Of a stretch of 64,000 nt of DNA, positions 49,951 to 58,674 are shown in pieces. The stretch covers positions 1,925,001 through 1,989,000 of the forward strand of contig NZ_CP017174.1 in assembly GCF_006402735.1 (NCBI RefSeq). The letters are read 5' to 3'. Each line of letters opens with the position of its first letter. The first letter of the stretch is position 1. Below the pieces are notes generated by a model, which saw nothing but the letters and a program-made list of their open reading frames with translations, searched no databases and was not told the DNA's origin. The DNA comes from Myxococcus xanthus. GTDB lineage: Bacteria; Myxococcota; Myxococcia; Myxococcales; Myxococcaceae. A program made the position numbers and the translations under genes.

Positions 49951-51495
49951 TCAATCCGCCGGGCTGGGCGTGAGTCCGCGCATCGTCTGCTCGTCCCGCC
50001 CCAGGTCGAAGCGGCTGATGATGGGGTAGTGGTCGGACGTGGTGTACCCGTAGCTGGGAATGGCCGGGCGGAGTACGACGGTCGAGTTGGGGATGTGGTC
50101 CGCCCAGAGTTCGTTGGTGACGAGCTGGTGGTCGACGAACGAGACGCGGCTCGCCATGCTGCTCGCGCCCGCTAGCGACAATGCCTGGGTGCTGAAGGTG
50201 TAGCTGGCCGGGGCGTTGACGAAGCCGCGGTAGGGCGTGTCGTACCGGGTTCCGGTCTCCGGGTTGGTGGCGAACGACACGTCCACGTCGTCATTCCAAT
50301 CCCCCACCACGATGGCGCGCTGCGTGGGCAGCCGGAGGTCCAGGTAGCTCTTGAGGTGTCCGGAAGCGGAGGCCCTGCGCGCGTAGTCCGACGCGGTGGC
50401 GGCGGCCTTCATGTGGAGGACGAAGGCCGTCACGTCCATGCTTTCGTCCCCGCGCTGGATGCGCAGGTCCACCCGCAACGGAGGCCGCCCGCCGAAGTCG
50501 TAGCGATGCTCCGTGAGCACGACTTCCGCCCGCATCACCCGCACGACGTCCGACTTGTAGAGGACGCCCACCTTCTGGTCATTGGCGGAGTAGTAGCCGG
50601 TGCCAGCCGTCACGCGCCGGGTGTCGTCCGCGAGGAATCCGTCGTAGCCCGGCAGCCGGGCCTTGAGTTCGTTGAACTGCGCCGAGCTGACGATTTCCAC
50701 CACCCCCCAGAAGTCCACGCCTGCGTCGGCGATGACCGCCTGGACGTTGGCCAGTTGCAGGGGTTCATTGTTGGGGCCGTTCGCCACGTCTCCAAACCAC
50801 TCGATGTTCCAGTTGCCCACGGACAGCGGGAATGCAGGCGGCGGTCCTCCATCCGGATTCGCGCCCGGGCCACGCACTTCCAGCTCCAGTTGCCTATCAG
50901 CCGTGGCGCCGTGGGCGTCCTGGACGCGAAGGGTGAGGGGATGGGTGCCGCGCTCCTGGGGAAGCCCGTTGAGCACGCCCGCGGACGAAAGGGAGACACC
51001 CGGCGGGAGCGAACCCTCCGCCACGGACCATTGCAGCGGAGGCCGCCCACCCGTGGAGGCGAGGACGTGCTCGTAGTTGACGCCCACGTCCGCGGCGGGA
51101 AGCGCGTTGCTGGAGATTACGGGCCGGGGCCACACCTTCAGCGCGTACGTGTGCGAATCTTCAGCCCCGTGGGCATCCCGCACGCTGACGGTGAGCGCGT
51201 AATCACCGGGCTCGGTGCCGGGGCCCGTCAGCCGCCCTTCGCCCGTGTAGAAGGAGAAGCCCGGAGGCGGCGTCACCAGGTAGTGCAGCGGCGGCGTGCC
51301 GCCCGACGCCGTGAAGACGGTTTCGTAGGCGACGCCGACGGTGGTGGGTGACAGCTCGACGGGCGGCAGTTTCGGCCCGCCGTTCATGTCGCCTCGCCCC
51401 TCGGCGCAGGCGGACAGCAACGTGAGCAGGGTGAGCAATCCCAGCCATGGGAGGAATGGCTGGCGTGTGGTGTCGAAGGTGTTGCTGCGACTCAT
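49951..51495 (-). CDS. Lipoprotein with two Ig-like domains and an endonuclease/exonuclease/phosphatase domain
   Basis: 514 residues. Lipoprotein signal peptide with the cysteine at residue 30 (LLSAC). Two putative Ig (He_PIG-type) domains occupy about 45-215 (VGVAYETVFTASGG and VGVNYEHVLASTGGRPPL). The EEP domain follows: GNWNIEWFG, Glu in GVVEIV, HMKAAA, GDWNDD and SDHYPI carry all expected metal and catalytic residues. It should be an active surface-anchored metal-dependent phosphodiesterase, either nuclease or lipid phosphatase. Extracellular DNA degradation is a reasonable guess for a predator. Confidence 0.92.
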   Translation of the reverse strand: MSRSNTFDTTRQPFLPWLGLLTLLTLLSACAEGRGDMNGGPKLPPVELSPTTVGVAYETVFTASGGTPPLHYLVTPPPGFSFYTGEGRLTGPGTEPGDYALTVSVRDAHGAEDSHTYALKVWPRPVISSNALPAADVGVNYEHVLASTGGRPPLQWSVAEGSLPPGVSLSSAGVLNGLPQERGTHPLTLRVQDAHGATADRQLELEVRGPGANPDGGPPPAFPLSVGNWNIEWFGDVANGPNNEPLQLANVQAVIADAGVDFWGVVEIVSSAQFNELKARLPGYDGFLADDTRRVTAGTGYYSANDQKVGVLYKSDVVRVMRAEVVLTEHRYDFGGRPPLRVDLRIQRGDESMDVTAFVLHMKAAATASDYARRASASGHLKSYLDLRLPTQRAIVVGDWNDDVDVSFATNPETGTRYDTPYRGFVNAPASYTFSTQALSLAGASSMASRVSFVDHQLVTNELWADHIPNSTVVLRPAIPSYGYTTSDHYPIISRFDLGRDEQTMRGLTPSPAD

Positions 51496-51732
51496 CCGGT
51501 TCCCCGTATCGTGTGTGCGCCACTCCTGCCGGCGCGGCTTGTTTCGGGAACAGGCTCATTCACCCGCAGGGTGCGTGGCTTCACCCAGGGCGCATGCTTT
51601 GGTCACGAATGCATCACGGCCCGTCCAGGAGCCAGTCGCGGACCGCGAGCAACCGGGCAGAACCCGGCGTCGTCCGCCGACACCGCGCGCGAAGTGTTGC
51701 ACGTGCTGCGCGAGAAGTAGCCGGGGCCTTGC

Positions 51733-52635
51733 TCAAGTACGAACAGCACGCACGAGCCCGAGCCGGCGAAGCCCTCGGATGACCCACCACCCCAGGTCCA
51801 GCTCGTGCGCCTTCTGGCCCATGCGCGCGGAGCCTGGGAAGGCGTGGTGGTTGTTGTGGAAGCCCTCGCCGAACGACAGCACGCCAAGCACCCAGATGTT
51901 CGTACCGCTCTCCGACGCGCCCGGGAGGGCGTAGCGCCGCTCTCCCCAGACATGGGCCGCGTAGCCCACGGCCCAGTGTCCGAGGATGCTGGTGGCCGTG
52001 CGGGCGCAAACGCAGAGTGCAACGGCCTCGGAGCCCAGCACCGCGAGCACCAACCCCGCCAGCCCGAGCACGTGGAGCGGCCACGTGCGCTCCAGGAAGC
52101 ACAGCCACGGGTCCGTCAGTACGTCTGGAGGAAGCCGCGCCAGGGCCCGGTCATCCGCGGGCTCGAAGCGCAGGTGCAGGTTCCAGCCGAAGTCGCGGGC
52201 CATCGAATGCCCATAGGCGAAGTAGGGCGGGCAGTCGGGACGGTTCTGCCAGTAGTCGCGAACCGCGTGCAGGCGTGCCCACGACAGGGGACCGCCAAGC
52301 CCGCTCAGCACGAACAGGTACGCGAGCACGCCGCGTGTGAGAGGGCCCGCCTCGTAGGTGCGGTGGATGACGCCGCGATGCAGGCCCACCGAGTGCCCCA
52401 GGCAGAGCGTCGCGAAGGTGAGCAGGAGCGACACCGCCACCGTGGTGGGCGTCGCCGCCGCGAGCCCCACGGTGACACCGGGGATGAGCATGCCCCAGAG
52501 CCACAGCGTCCGCGCCGCATCGAAGCGCAAGCGGCCCACCTCGGGAGGCAACAGGGATGCGGTGCTCGCGCGGGGCTCGCCTGCGCCTTGCCCGTTCAGG
52601 GAGACCTCGGGATGTCCCAGCATCGCGGTATTCAT
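51733..52635 (-). CDS. Acyl-CoA desaturase-family membrane protein with a divergent histidine box
   Basis: 300 residues with about five transmembrane helices. The first box HSVGLHR and the third box FHNNHHAFP are present, but the second box reads LHAVRDYWQNRPDCP instead of HRxHH. As far as I recall, this RDYWQN/RDWAQR form marks a recognised subfamily, so the enzyme may still be active. The ATG overlaps the tetR stop (ATGA), making a regulator-enzyme operon. The likely role is adjusting fatty-acid unsaturation in response to a lipid signal. Confidence 0.87.
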   Translation of the reverse strand: MNTAMLGHPEVSLNGQGAGEPRASTASLLPPEVGRLRFDAARTLWLWGMLIPGVTVGLAAATPTTVAVSLLLTFATLCLGHSVGLHRGVIHRTYEAGPLTRGVLAYLFVLSGLGGPLSWARLHAVRDYWQNRPDCPPYFAYGHSMARDFGWNLHLRFEPADDRALARLPPDVLTDPWLCFLERTWPLHVLGLAGLVLAVLGSEAVALCVCARTATSILGHWAVGYAAHVWGERRYALPGASESGTNIWVLGVLSFGEGFHNNHHAFPGSARMGQKAHELDLGWWVIRGLRRLGLVRAVRT

Positions 52636-53381
52636 CGCGTCACCTCTCCCGCCTGGGCACGCGCCGGCTCGCCGAAGAGCGCCTGTCGGCAGAGGGCGTC
52701 CGCGCCCAGGACCATGCTTCCGGCGCCGGGCAGCCGGAGCAGGAGCGACGCAGGGGGCAGCAGGCGCGCCAGCAGCGACACCAGGCCCTCGGTGGCGCGC
52801 TGACGTGGGCTCTTGTCGAGCAGCCACCACAGCACCACGGCCAGGTGCGCGACGTAGAGCAGCCGGCCCAGTGCACGGGCCACCGTGGCGTTGCCCGGGA
52901 CGTCCGCGGCGCCCGCCACGGCGTCTTCAAAGACGGCCTGGACCCGCTGCCGGGAGAACGCCGTCTGCGGCGCGAACAGGCCGTCCTCTTCTCCGCCCAC
53001 GAGCACGGGAATCAGCGCCTTGAGCACCTCGTGGTGCGGCCCGAGCACGCCAAGGCTGGCCCGGAGCGCGAACAGGAAGCGCTCCCGCCAGGGGCCGGCG
53101 GGCAACGCCTCGGCGTGCGCCGCATACGTCGAGGACAACTCGTCGTACAGCGCCAGGACGATGGCGCGCTTGCTGGGAAAGTACCGGTACAGCAGGCCAA
53201 CGCTCACCCCCGCCTTCTTGGCGATGTCCCGCAGATGGGTGGCCTCGTAGCCCCGTGCGGAGATGAACCCCAGCGCGGTCGCGTACAGCCGCTGGCGCGT
53301 CTCGTGGCCCTGCTCCGTCCGGCCTCGGGGACGTCCCCGCTTGGGCCCATCCGTCGCTCCGGCCTTGTTCCGCGTCACCAT
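52632..53381 (-). CDS. TetR-family transcriptional regulator
   Basis: 249 residues. GGGGGAGG precedes the ATG at 53381. The N-terminal helix-turn-helix is canonical: RLYATALGFISARGYEATHL then RDIAKKAGVSVGLLYRYFPSK. A basic N-terminus (RGRPRGRTEQGH) may grip the minor groove. The C-terminal ligand domain is helical and hydrophobic, fitting a fatty-acyl ligand. It is the first gene of an operon with a desaturase and has an 18-bp palindrome 18 nt upstream, so lipid-responsive autorepression is likely. Confidence 0.95.
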   Translation of the reverse strand: MVTRNKAGATDGPKRGRPRGRTEQGHETRQRLYATALGFISARGYEATHLRDIAKKAGVSVGLLYRYFPSKRAIVLALYDELSSTYAAHAEALPAGPWRERFLFALRASLGVLGPHHEVLKALIPVLVGGEEDGLFAPQTAFSRQRVQAVFEDAVAGAADVPGNATVARALGRLLYVAHLAVVLWWLLDKSPRQRATEGLVSLLARLLPPASLLLRLPGAGSMVLGADALCRQALFGEPARAQAGEVTR

Positions 53382-53398
53382 GGCCTCCCCCTCTATTC

Positions 53399-53416
53399 CA
53401 GTGAACCTGTTCACTG
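53399..53416. promoter_or_regulatory. TetR operator palindrome
   Basis: CAGTGAACCTGTTCACTG is a perfect 18-bp palindrome (8-bp arms, 2-nt centre) between the tetR start and its upstream region. The TGAAC-n2-GTTCA core is the form expected for a TetR-type dimer. Confidence 0.8.
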
Positions 53417-53565
53417 AAATGATGTCCGGGGTGAGGGGCGGGCGCAAGCGAATCGCGTCGGGGCCCGCAGAACTTCAGGGAAATCCATTCGTTGATGGTT
53501 GCTGACTCAGACACCCCCAAGGTCTGGCGAGTGGTGTTCGCCGGCGCTCGACGAGGAATTCACCG

Positions 53566-54957
53566 ATGAAAAAGTGGGCTGTTGCCGGGATGCTGATGTG
53601 TGGAAGCGTGACGTTGTCCGCGGGGTGTGGAAGTGAGACCCGACCGGTCGAGGTCATCTCCTCTCATGTACCAGGAGAGGTGGCTCTGCTCATTGAGAGA
53701 GAGGGCGGCTCAGGGCCGTATGTCGAAAGCGCGGCCGAGCATTTCCGGCTCGTCGTCCCCTCGGGTGAGGTCCTCAAGGCGGTGCGTTGGAGCGCCAATG
53801 CGGGAGCCCTGCAGCCGGATTCGGAGCGAGTCACGTGGACGCTGCCCACGGAAGGAACGGCGTCCTTGTTCGTTTCGGCGGAGACGGCGTCAGGAAAGAA
53901 GGCGGAGGGCACGTTCCACTTCAACGTGGTGGCTGCGCCGCTCGCGCCCAGCACGGTCATCGACACCGGTGCGGACGTCACGGGCCGCGTGTGCGAATTG
54001 GTTTTCGATGCCTCGGGCCGGGGACATGCCGTCTATACGAACGACACCCGTAATTCCCTCTGGTATGCGACCTGGGACGGCACGACCTGGGTGACCGAGC
54101 AGATAGACGGCCCGGGGCTCAACAACGTGGGGACCTTCACGGCGAACCCCGTGTTGGCGGTCGACCCGGGGACGGGGACTCCGCACGTCGCGTATCGCGA
54201 AGGCGCGGGGCAGCTGTCGAGCGCGCGGATGCGCGTCCGTTACGCGACGCGCGTCAACGGTGCGTGGGTCCGCGAGGATGTCAGCGGCCAGGAGACGACC
54301 CAGTTGGGCATCGCGCTCAATCCGGCGCAAGGCCAACAGCCTGTCATCGTCTTCGGCAACGGTCAGACAGGGAGCTTCCGCATGGCGGCCCGCACGGCGG
54401 CCAATACCTGGAGCATCCAACAGCCCGACGTCGGCACCTCCATCCTCAATGGTGAACCCGTCTTCAGCGCGGACGGGACGCTGTACGTGGTGATGCAGCA
54501 GCGCACCACCAGCGTCTCGACACACTTCCTTCATGCCATCCAGGGCGCGACCACCGCGTCCGTCCGGCTGAAGACCATGAATCTCCCTTCTTGGAGCGCC
54601 ATGGTCTGGGGGCCGGGTTCTCACCTGTACGCCCTTGCGAATGTCATCCGGGAAGGGGAGTGGGGCGCCATCGACGACATCACGGTGGCCACGCCCCTCT
54701 CTTCCAGTGTCGTGCAGGGCTCACCCGTCAGCTACACGTATGACGCCTCGGACCTGGCCTATGGTGGAGGCAAGCCCGTGGTCGCCTTGCGCCGTGGAAC
54801 GGCGCTGGAGCTCAGCACGACGGATGCCCAGGGGTTCTGGACCTACACCCAGTTGGGCACGGTGGAGGACGGCACGCGTCCGAGCGTGGCCATCCGGCCC
54901 ACTGATGGTGTGGCCCACGTCTGCTACCAGCAGGAAGGGAAGGTGCGCTTCCAGTAA
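53566..54957 (+). CDS. Secreted lipoprotein with beta-propeller-like repeats
   Basis: 463 residues. Signal peptide ends LSAGC (cysteine 21). An Ig-like N-terminal part (residues 40-125, ending FHFNVVAAP) is followed by repeated strand motifs (GHAVYTNDTRNSLWYATW, GTPHVAYREG, TLYVVMQQR, LYALANV, VVALRRG, VAHVCYQ), like a six- or seven-bladed sialidase-type propeller. Asp-box motifs are not clear and no catalytic residues are evident. Lies upstream of the two Cys-rich lipopeptide genes, after a 308-bp gap, so it is probably separate. Confidence 0.78.
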   Translation: MKKWAVAGMLMCGSVTLSAGCGSETRPVEVISSHVPGEVALLIEREGGSGPYVESAAEHFRLVVPSGEVLKAVRWSANAGALQPDSERVTWTLPTEGTASLFVSAETASGKKAEGTFHFNVVAAPLAPSTVIDTGADVTGRVCELVFDASGRGHAVYTNDTRNSLWYATWDGTTWVTEQIDGPGLNNVGTFTANPVLAVDPGTGTPHVAYREGAGQLSSARMRVRYATRVNGAWVREDVSGQETTQLGIALNPAQGQQPVIVFGNGQTGSFRMAARTAANTWSIQQPDVGTSILNGEPVFSADGTLYVVMQQRTTSVSTHFLHAIQGATTASVRLKTMNLPSWSAMVWGPGSHLYALANVIREGEWGAIDDITVATPLSSSVVQGSPVSYTYDASDLAYGGGKPVVALRRGTALELSTTDAQGFWTYTQLGTVEDGTRPSVAIRPTDGVAHVCYQQEGKVRFQ

Positions 54958-55265
54958 GCGGAGCGCAGGGGGCGGGTGAAGGTGCGCCCCTTGGCCCACG
55001 TCCGCGCCATCCCACATTCTTGGGTTGAGGGAATCCGGAATGCCGCCGCGTCAGAGATTGAGGCCCTGAGAGGGGCTGATGTCATTTCGTGCTCCAGCCG
55101 GGAAGTCGCAGCGGACTGGAGGCTTCTGCACGGAGCCTGTCTGTCTTGTCTGGTTTGGAATGACACAGGGGTGGAACGGGAACGCCTGGAACCTCGATTC
55201 GGTCCAATAGACAGGAGGCCGGTGGCTCGCGGCCTTCTTGTCTGGATTGAGCCTGGGAGGATTCC
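54958..55265. other. Intergenic region upstream of the Cys-rich lipopeptide genes
   Basis: 308 bp without a supported gene. GGGGCG-GGTGAAGGTG-CGCCCC just after the lipoprotein stop could act as a terminator. The remainder is less GC-rich than the coding DNA (for example 55090-55215), consistent with promoter and leader sequence for the lipopeptide pair. Confidence 0.5.
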
Positions 55266-55580
55266 ATGAAGAATGGCCATGGACGTTGGTTCGCGTGGAT
55301 TGCTGGCGTGGTGCTGTTGGTGGGATGCGGCCCCGCCGACGGAGAGGCAACGCAGCCGGGCGAACCGGTCGAGGAGGAATCCTCCCCGCCAGGGATTCCC
55401 GCCGAGTATCTCGGCGAGGGCGAGGTCGAGAGCTCCGCCATCTGTTGCAACGTTAAGTGCAGCGGGACCTGGTACGGGCCCTTTCCCTCCATCAAGTACG
55501 ACCTGTGCGCGAAGTACGGCAGGTACTACTGCCCGCAGAAGAAGCTCACCTATCAAGGGCACGCCTGGCGGAACTGCTAG
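55266..55580 (+). CDS. Cysteine-rich lipoprotein peptide, copy 1 of a tandem family
   Basis: 104 residues. GGGAGG lies about 6 nt before the ATG. Lipoprotein signal ends LLVGC (cysteine 21). A Glu/Pro-rich spacer (about 22-58) contains GIPAEYLGEGE. The C-terminal module has six cysteines in the order CC-x3-C-x15-C-x7-C-x14-C and ends at the last Cys (WRNC). The downstream gene has the same plan, spacing and terminal W-x2-C. No known toxin or inhibitor family is recognised; the spacer may be a propeptide. Three disulfides are likely, giving a small knotted or hairpin domain displayed on or released from the surface. Confidence 0.78.
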   Translation: MKNGHGRWFAWIAGVVLLVGCGPADGEATQPGEPVEEESSPPGIPAEYLGEGEVESSAICCNVKCSGTWYGPFPSIKYDLCAKYGRYYCPQKKLTYQGHAWRNC

Positions 55581-55618
55581 CCATTGGGGATGTGCAAGGA
55601 CACGTGAGGGCTGAAGCC

Positions 55619-55939
55619 ATGAGGAATCAAATGAAGAGCACGTTGCCGCTGTGGATGGGGGCGCTGTTGGCCGTGGGGTGTGGTGGTCCGCTGCCCGAGG
55701 AGTCGCAGGAGCAGCAGGAGTCCATCGCCATTCCCGAGCAGTACCTGGAACAGGAGGAGCCCAGCACCGAGGGTGGAACGGTCAGCGCCCTCAGGGCCTG
55801 CTGCTTCATCCGGTGCTCCGATAACGTCTGGAGAGGTCCCTATCCCAATGTCGTGTATGGGAACTGCCGCAATCACGGAAAGTACCAGTGCGCGAAGCGG
55901 GGGCTGGGCTACGTGGGTGCGGATTGGAAGGACTGCTAG
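55619..55939 (+). CDS. Cysteine-rich lipoprotein peptide, copy 2 of a tandem family
   Basis: 106 residues. GTGAGGG precedes the ATG at 55619 (an internal ATG is 12 nt on). Lipoprotein signal ends LAVGC, again with cysteine 21. The acidic spacer contains AIPEQYLEQEE, matching the IPxxYLxxxE of copy 1. The C-terminal module follows CC-x3-C-x16-C-x7-C-x14-C and ends at the final Cys (WKDC). Shared residues besides cysteines include GPxP, GxY and YxGxxW. Tandem duplication is clear, 38 bp apart. Function unknown; bacteriocin-like, inhibitor or receptor-ligand roles are all open. Confidence 0.78.
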   Translation: MRNQMKSTLPLWMGALLAVGCGGPLPEESQEQQESIAIPEQYLEQEEPSTEGGTVSALRACCFIRCSDNVWRGPYPNVVYGNCRNHGKYQCAKRGLGYVGADWKDC

Positions 55940-55954
55940 CACGTAGGTCGCGGG

Positions 55955-55989
55955 GCCTCTCTCTAGTCCAGCAGAGAGGGGAGAGAGGC
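55955..55989. terminator. Terminator between lipopeptide and WD40 genes
   Basis: GCCTCTCTC and GAGAGAGGC form a perfect 9-bp stem around a 17-nt loop which itself could pair (CTCT...AGAG). It lies 15 nt after the copy-2 stop and 19 nt past the stop of the convergent WD40 gene. Confidence 0.7.
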
Positions 55990-56008
55990 TTCCGCGGGTT
56001 CCTGATGC

Positions 56009-58474
56009 TCAGGGCATGTGGAGCTTCAGGACGTACAAGAAGTCCCGCTCGGTGCGGCCTCGTCCCAGGACGAGCCCATCCTTCAGGATGAGAATCTCTT
56101 CCATCGCATCCGGGAAGCAGGCCCGGGGAGTGGTGTCCCGCAGCAGGTGGAACGTGACGGGGCCTTCGCCCAGCGTTTCCCAGTAGCGCCGGGACACGAC
56201 GTCGTCCGTGGGGACGCTTCCCGCGAACTCCGTGCGCAGTTCGCCCGTGGCGAGGTCGAAGACGCGCGTGTGCATGTCATTGGCCAGCGTGACGAGCACC
56301 TCGCCGCTCATCGCGACGGAGAAGGGCAGGGCCGGGTGGGGAAGCTCATGCAGGCGTGCGCCCGTCCGCACGTCGAAGACCCGCACGCACTCATCCAGGC
56401 TGCAGGCCGCCACGCGCGTGCCGTCCGCGGAGAGTCCCAGGCTGATGACGGGCTCCGGACTTACCGTCAGGACCTGCTGGGCACCGGTGGGTATCGTGAT
56501 GAGCGCGAGCTCTCCCGATGCTCGACCCACGGCGATGAGGGGCGCGCTGGCCGCCGCCGCATAGGCGGGGGAGGGGTCGACCACCGCTTCGGTGTTGACG
56601 ACGACCTTGCCGCTCCGGACCTCGTGGACGTACACGCGTTCGCTGGCCGCATGGCCCGACACGACACAGGTGCCATCCGGCGTGAAGTCCACCCAGGTGA
56701 TGGGACCACCAGGTCCGCGCAGCCTGTGCAGCAAGGTGCCGTCCGCCACGCGCCAGAGGTGGACCGCGCCCTCTTGAATGGCGGCCGCCAGCAGCTGTCC
56801 GTCGGGAGAGAAGGCAATCGGCAGTTTGTCGACGAGGCGCGTCTGGGCCTTCGCGGCCTGGTCGCCAGGCGGCGCCAGCAGGGGGCGCGCGGGGGCGAGG
56901 CTCCGCGCGTCGAGCAGCAGGATTCCCAACTGGTAGCGCCGCTCGTGGGAGGACAGCTCGGGTTGGGCAAGCCATGCGCCGTCGGGACTGACCTTCCAGG
57001 TCTGCGCGTAGGCAGCCGGAGCGCCGGGAGGCAGTGCCGTGGCCTGCCCCCGTGAATCGATGACGCGCGTCTCCGAATGCAGGCGTGTGATGCCCCACGC
57101 CCCTTCGGAATGTCCCCACAGGTTCATGACGCGGTCTTGTTCGGCCAGTAGGGTGGGGCTGGGGGCCGCATCCAGGTCGCTGACATGCGTGCGCCCATTC
57201 GCCGCGGTCAGCGCGAAACGCTTGCCGGACGGAAGGAAGGCGGCGCCGCGCTCACGGCCGTCGGAAGGGTAGGGATGCGCCCGGAGCACATCTCCGTTAC
57301 TCGCGTCGAGCAGCTCCACCCGGTTGAAGGCGAGGGCGCCCAGCCGTGCGCCTTCGAGCCAGGCGACCTGGGAATAGGGGCCCTGGCCCAGCGCTCCGGG
57401 CACGCGCGTCCAACCTGCCGTCTCCACCCGGATGAGGCCGTCCATGGAGGTCAGCACGAGCCATCCGCCATCCGGGCTGAAGGCCACGGACGAGACGGAG
57501 GTGGTGCTGCGGATGCGAGCGGTCTGCGTGCCTGTCTCCAGGTCCCAGATGCGCACCGTGTCGTCCGACGCGCCTGATGCCAGCCACCGGCCGGAGGGAT
57601 GGAAGGCGACCGTCAACACGGACTGCTCGTGCCCTTCGAGCGTGCGCACCACCCGGCCCGAGGCCACGTCGAACAGCCGCACCCTCCACCCAAGGTTCGC
57701 CGCGGCGAGCCAGCGGCCGTCCGGGCTGAAGGCCACCGACGTCACCTGGCCCTCCTGGCGCGTCATGGCGTGGAGCAGCGCGCCCGTCTCGACGTCCCAG
57801 ATGCGCGCGTCGTGGTCGCGTGAGCCGGACGCCAGCCGAGTCCCGTCCGGGCTCCAAGCGACACTGCGCACCTCGCCCTCGTGTCCCGCCAGTTGATGGA
57901 TGAGCGTCCCGGTGGCCACGTCCCAGATGCGAACATTCCGCCCATCCTCCCAGGAGCCCGTGGCGAGCCACGCGCCCGAAGGACTGAAGGCCGCGCACAG
58001 CACCTGGGCGTCGTGCCGCAGGACCTGGTCATTGCCTTCCAGCGCCCCGGGCAGGGGCCGCAGGGATTCGACCCAGGATACGCCCCCCCGCGTGGCCCAC
58101 TGCCCCCGCCAATGCTCCGCCAGCTTCCAAAGGTGCGCTTCCGCGTGGCTCCAGGGCCCCGCGTCCGTGGGCGCGAAGTGCGGAGCGGTGTCGGGCGCGT
58201 CGAACCAGCGCAGGCGGTTGTAGAGGCATTGGAAGAGCGTCTCGGGGTGCGCCCGGAGAAACGCGGCGTCCTGCGCGAGCGCTCGCCGGAGCACCTGCAA
58301 CGTCCTGGGGCTGACCGACAGGCTTTCGCTTTTGTGGATACGCGCGTCCGGCGGCGTCCCGGCGAGCACCTCGTCGAAGGTGGCCAGGAGCGCGTCCAGG
58401 CCACGCTCCGCCAGGAGCCCCTCGAGGGTGGAGAGTTCGGTCAGCGATTCGAGGGACGGGGAGGTGTGGGGCAT
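56009..58474 (-). CDS. WD40-repeat protein
   Basis: 821 residues. The first 140 residues are helical without a named domain. From about residue 155 at least five clear WD repeats run in sequence, each with a GH or xV-xSVAFSPDGRWLA strand and a variable-IWD ending (VRIWDVATG, ARIWDVETG, VRLFDVASG, VRIWDLETG); more divergent repeats continue to the C-terminus, enough for two propellers. No kinase, NACHT or protease domain is fused, unlike many myxobacterial WD40 proteins. It is likely a scaffold for protein partners in the cytosol. The gene stands alone. Confidence 0.9.
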   Translation of the reverse strand: MPHTSPSLESLTELSTLEGLLAERGLDALLATFDEVLAGTPPDARIHKSESLSVSPRTLQVLRRALAQDAAFLRAHPETLFQCLYNRLRWFDAPDTAPHFAPTDAGPWSHAEAHLWKLAEHWRGQWATRGGVSWVESLRPLPGALEGNDQVLRHDAQVLCAAFSPSGAWLATGSWEDGRNVRIWDVATGTLIHQLAGHEGEVRSVAWSPDGTRLASGSRDHDARIWDVETGALLHAMTRQEGQVTSVAFSPDGRWLAAANLGWRVRLFDVASGRVVRTLEGHEQSVLTVAFHPSGRWLASGASDDTVRIWDLETGTQTARIRSTTSVSSVAFSPDGGWLVLTSMDGLIRVETAGWTRVPGALGQGPYSQVAWLEGARLGALAFNRVELLDASNGDVLRAHPYPSDGRERGAAFLPSGKRFALTAANGRTHVSDLDAAPSPTLLAEQDRVMNLWGHSEGAWGITRLHSETRVIDSRGQATALPPGAPAAYAQTWKVSPDGAWLAQPELSSHERRYQLGILLLDARSLAPARPLLAPPGDQAAKAQTRLVDKLPIAFSPDGQLLAAAIQEGAVHLWRVADGTLLHRLRGPGGPITWVDFTPDGTCVVSGHAASERVYVHEVRSGKVVVNTEAVVDPSPAYAAAASAPLIAVGRASGELALITIPTGAQQVLTVSPEPVISLGLSADGTRVAACSLDECVRVFDVRTGARLHELPHPALPFSVAMSGEVLVTLANDMHTRVFDLATGELRTEFAGSVPTDDVVSRRYWETLGEGPVTFHLLRDTTPRACFPDAMEEILILKDGLVLGRGRTERDFLYVLKLHMP

Positions 58475-58674
58475 TCGCGGCTCGGGTCGTTTGGGCCAAC
58501 CCTACACCGTGTCAGGCGCCGCGTTCGGCAACATCCTTCTCCTTGAACACGTTCCGCAAGAGCCCCGGAGGCAGGGTCACGTTCTCCGACGGAGGATGCC
58601 TTGGAGGAAGCCTCCGCGCTCGCTAAGAAGGCCGGGCCGCCAGGCCGGAGGCGGGGACAGGAGACTCCGAGGGC

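Noticed and set aside
58475..58674. Possible antitoxin frame upstream of mazF (EDALEEASALAKKAG)
   Set aside because: Helix-like but lacks an ATG or GTG start with ribosome site, and an in-frame stop shortens it; not enough to call an antitoxin.
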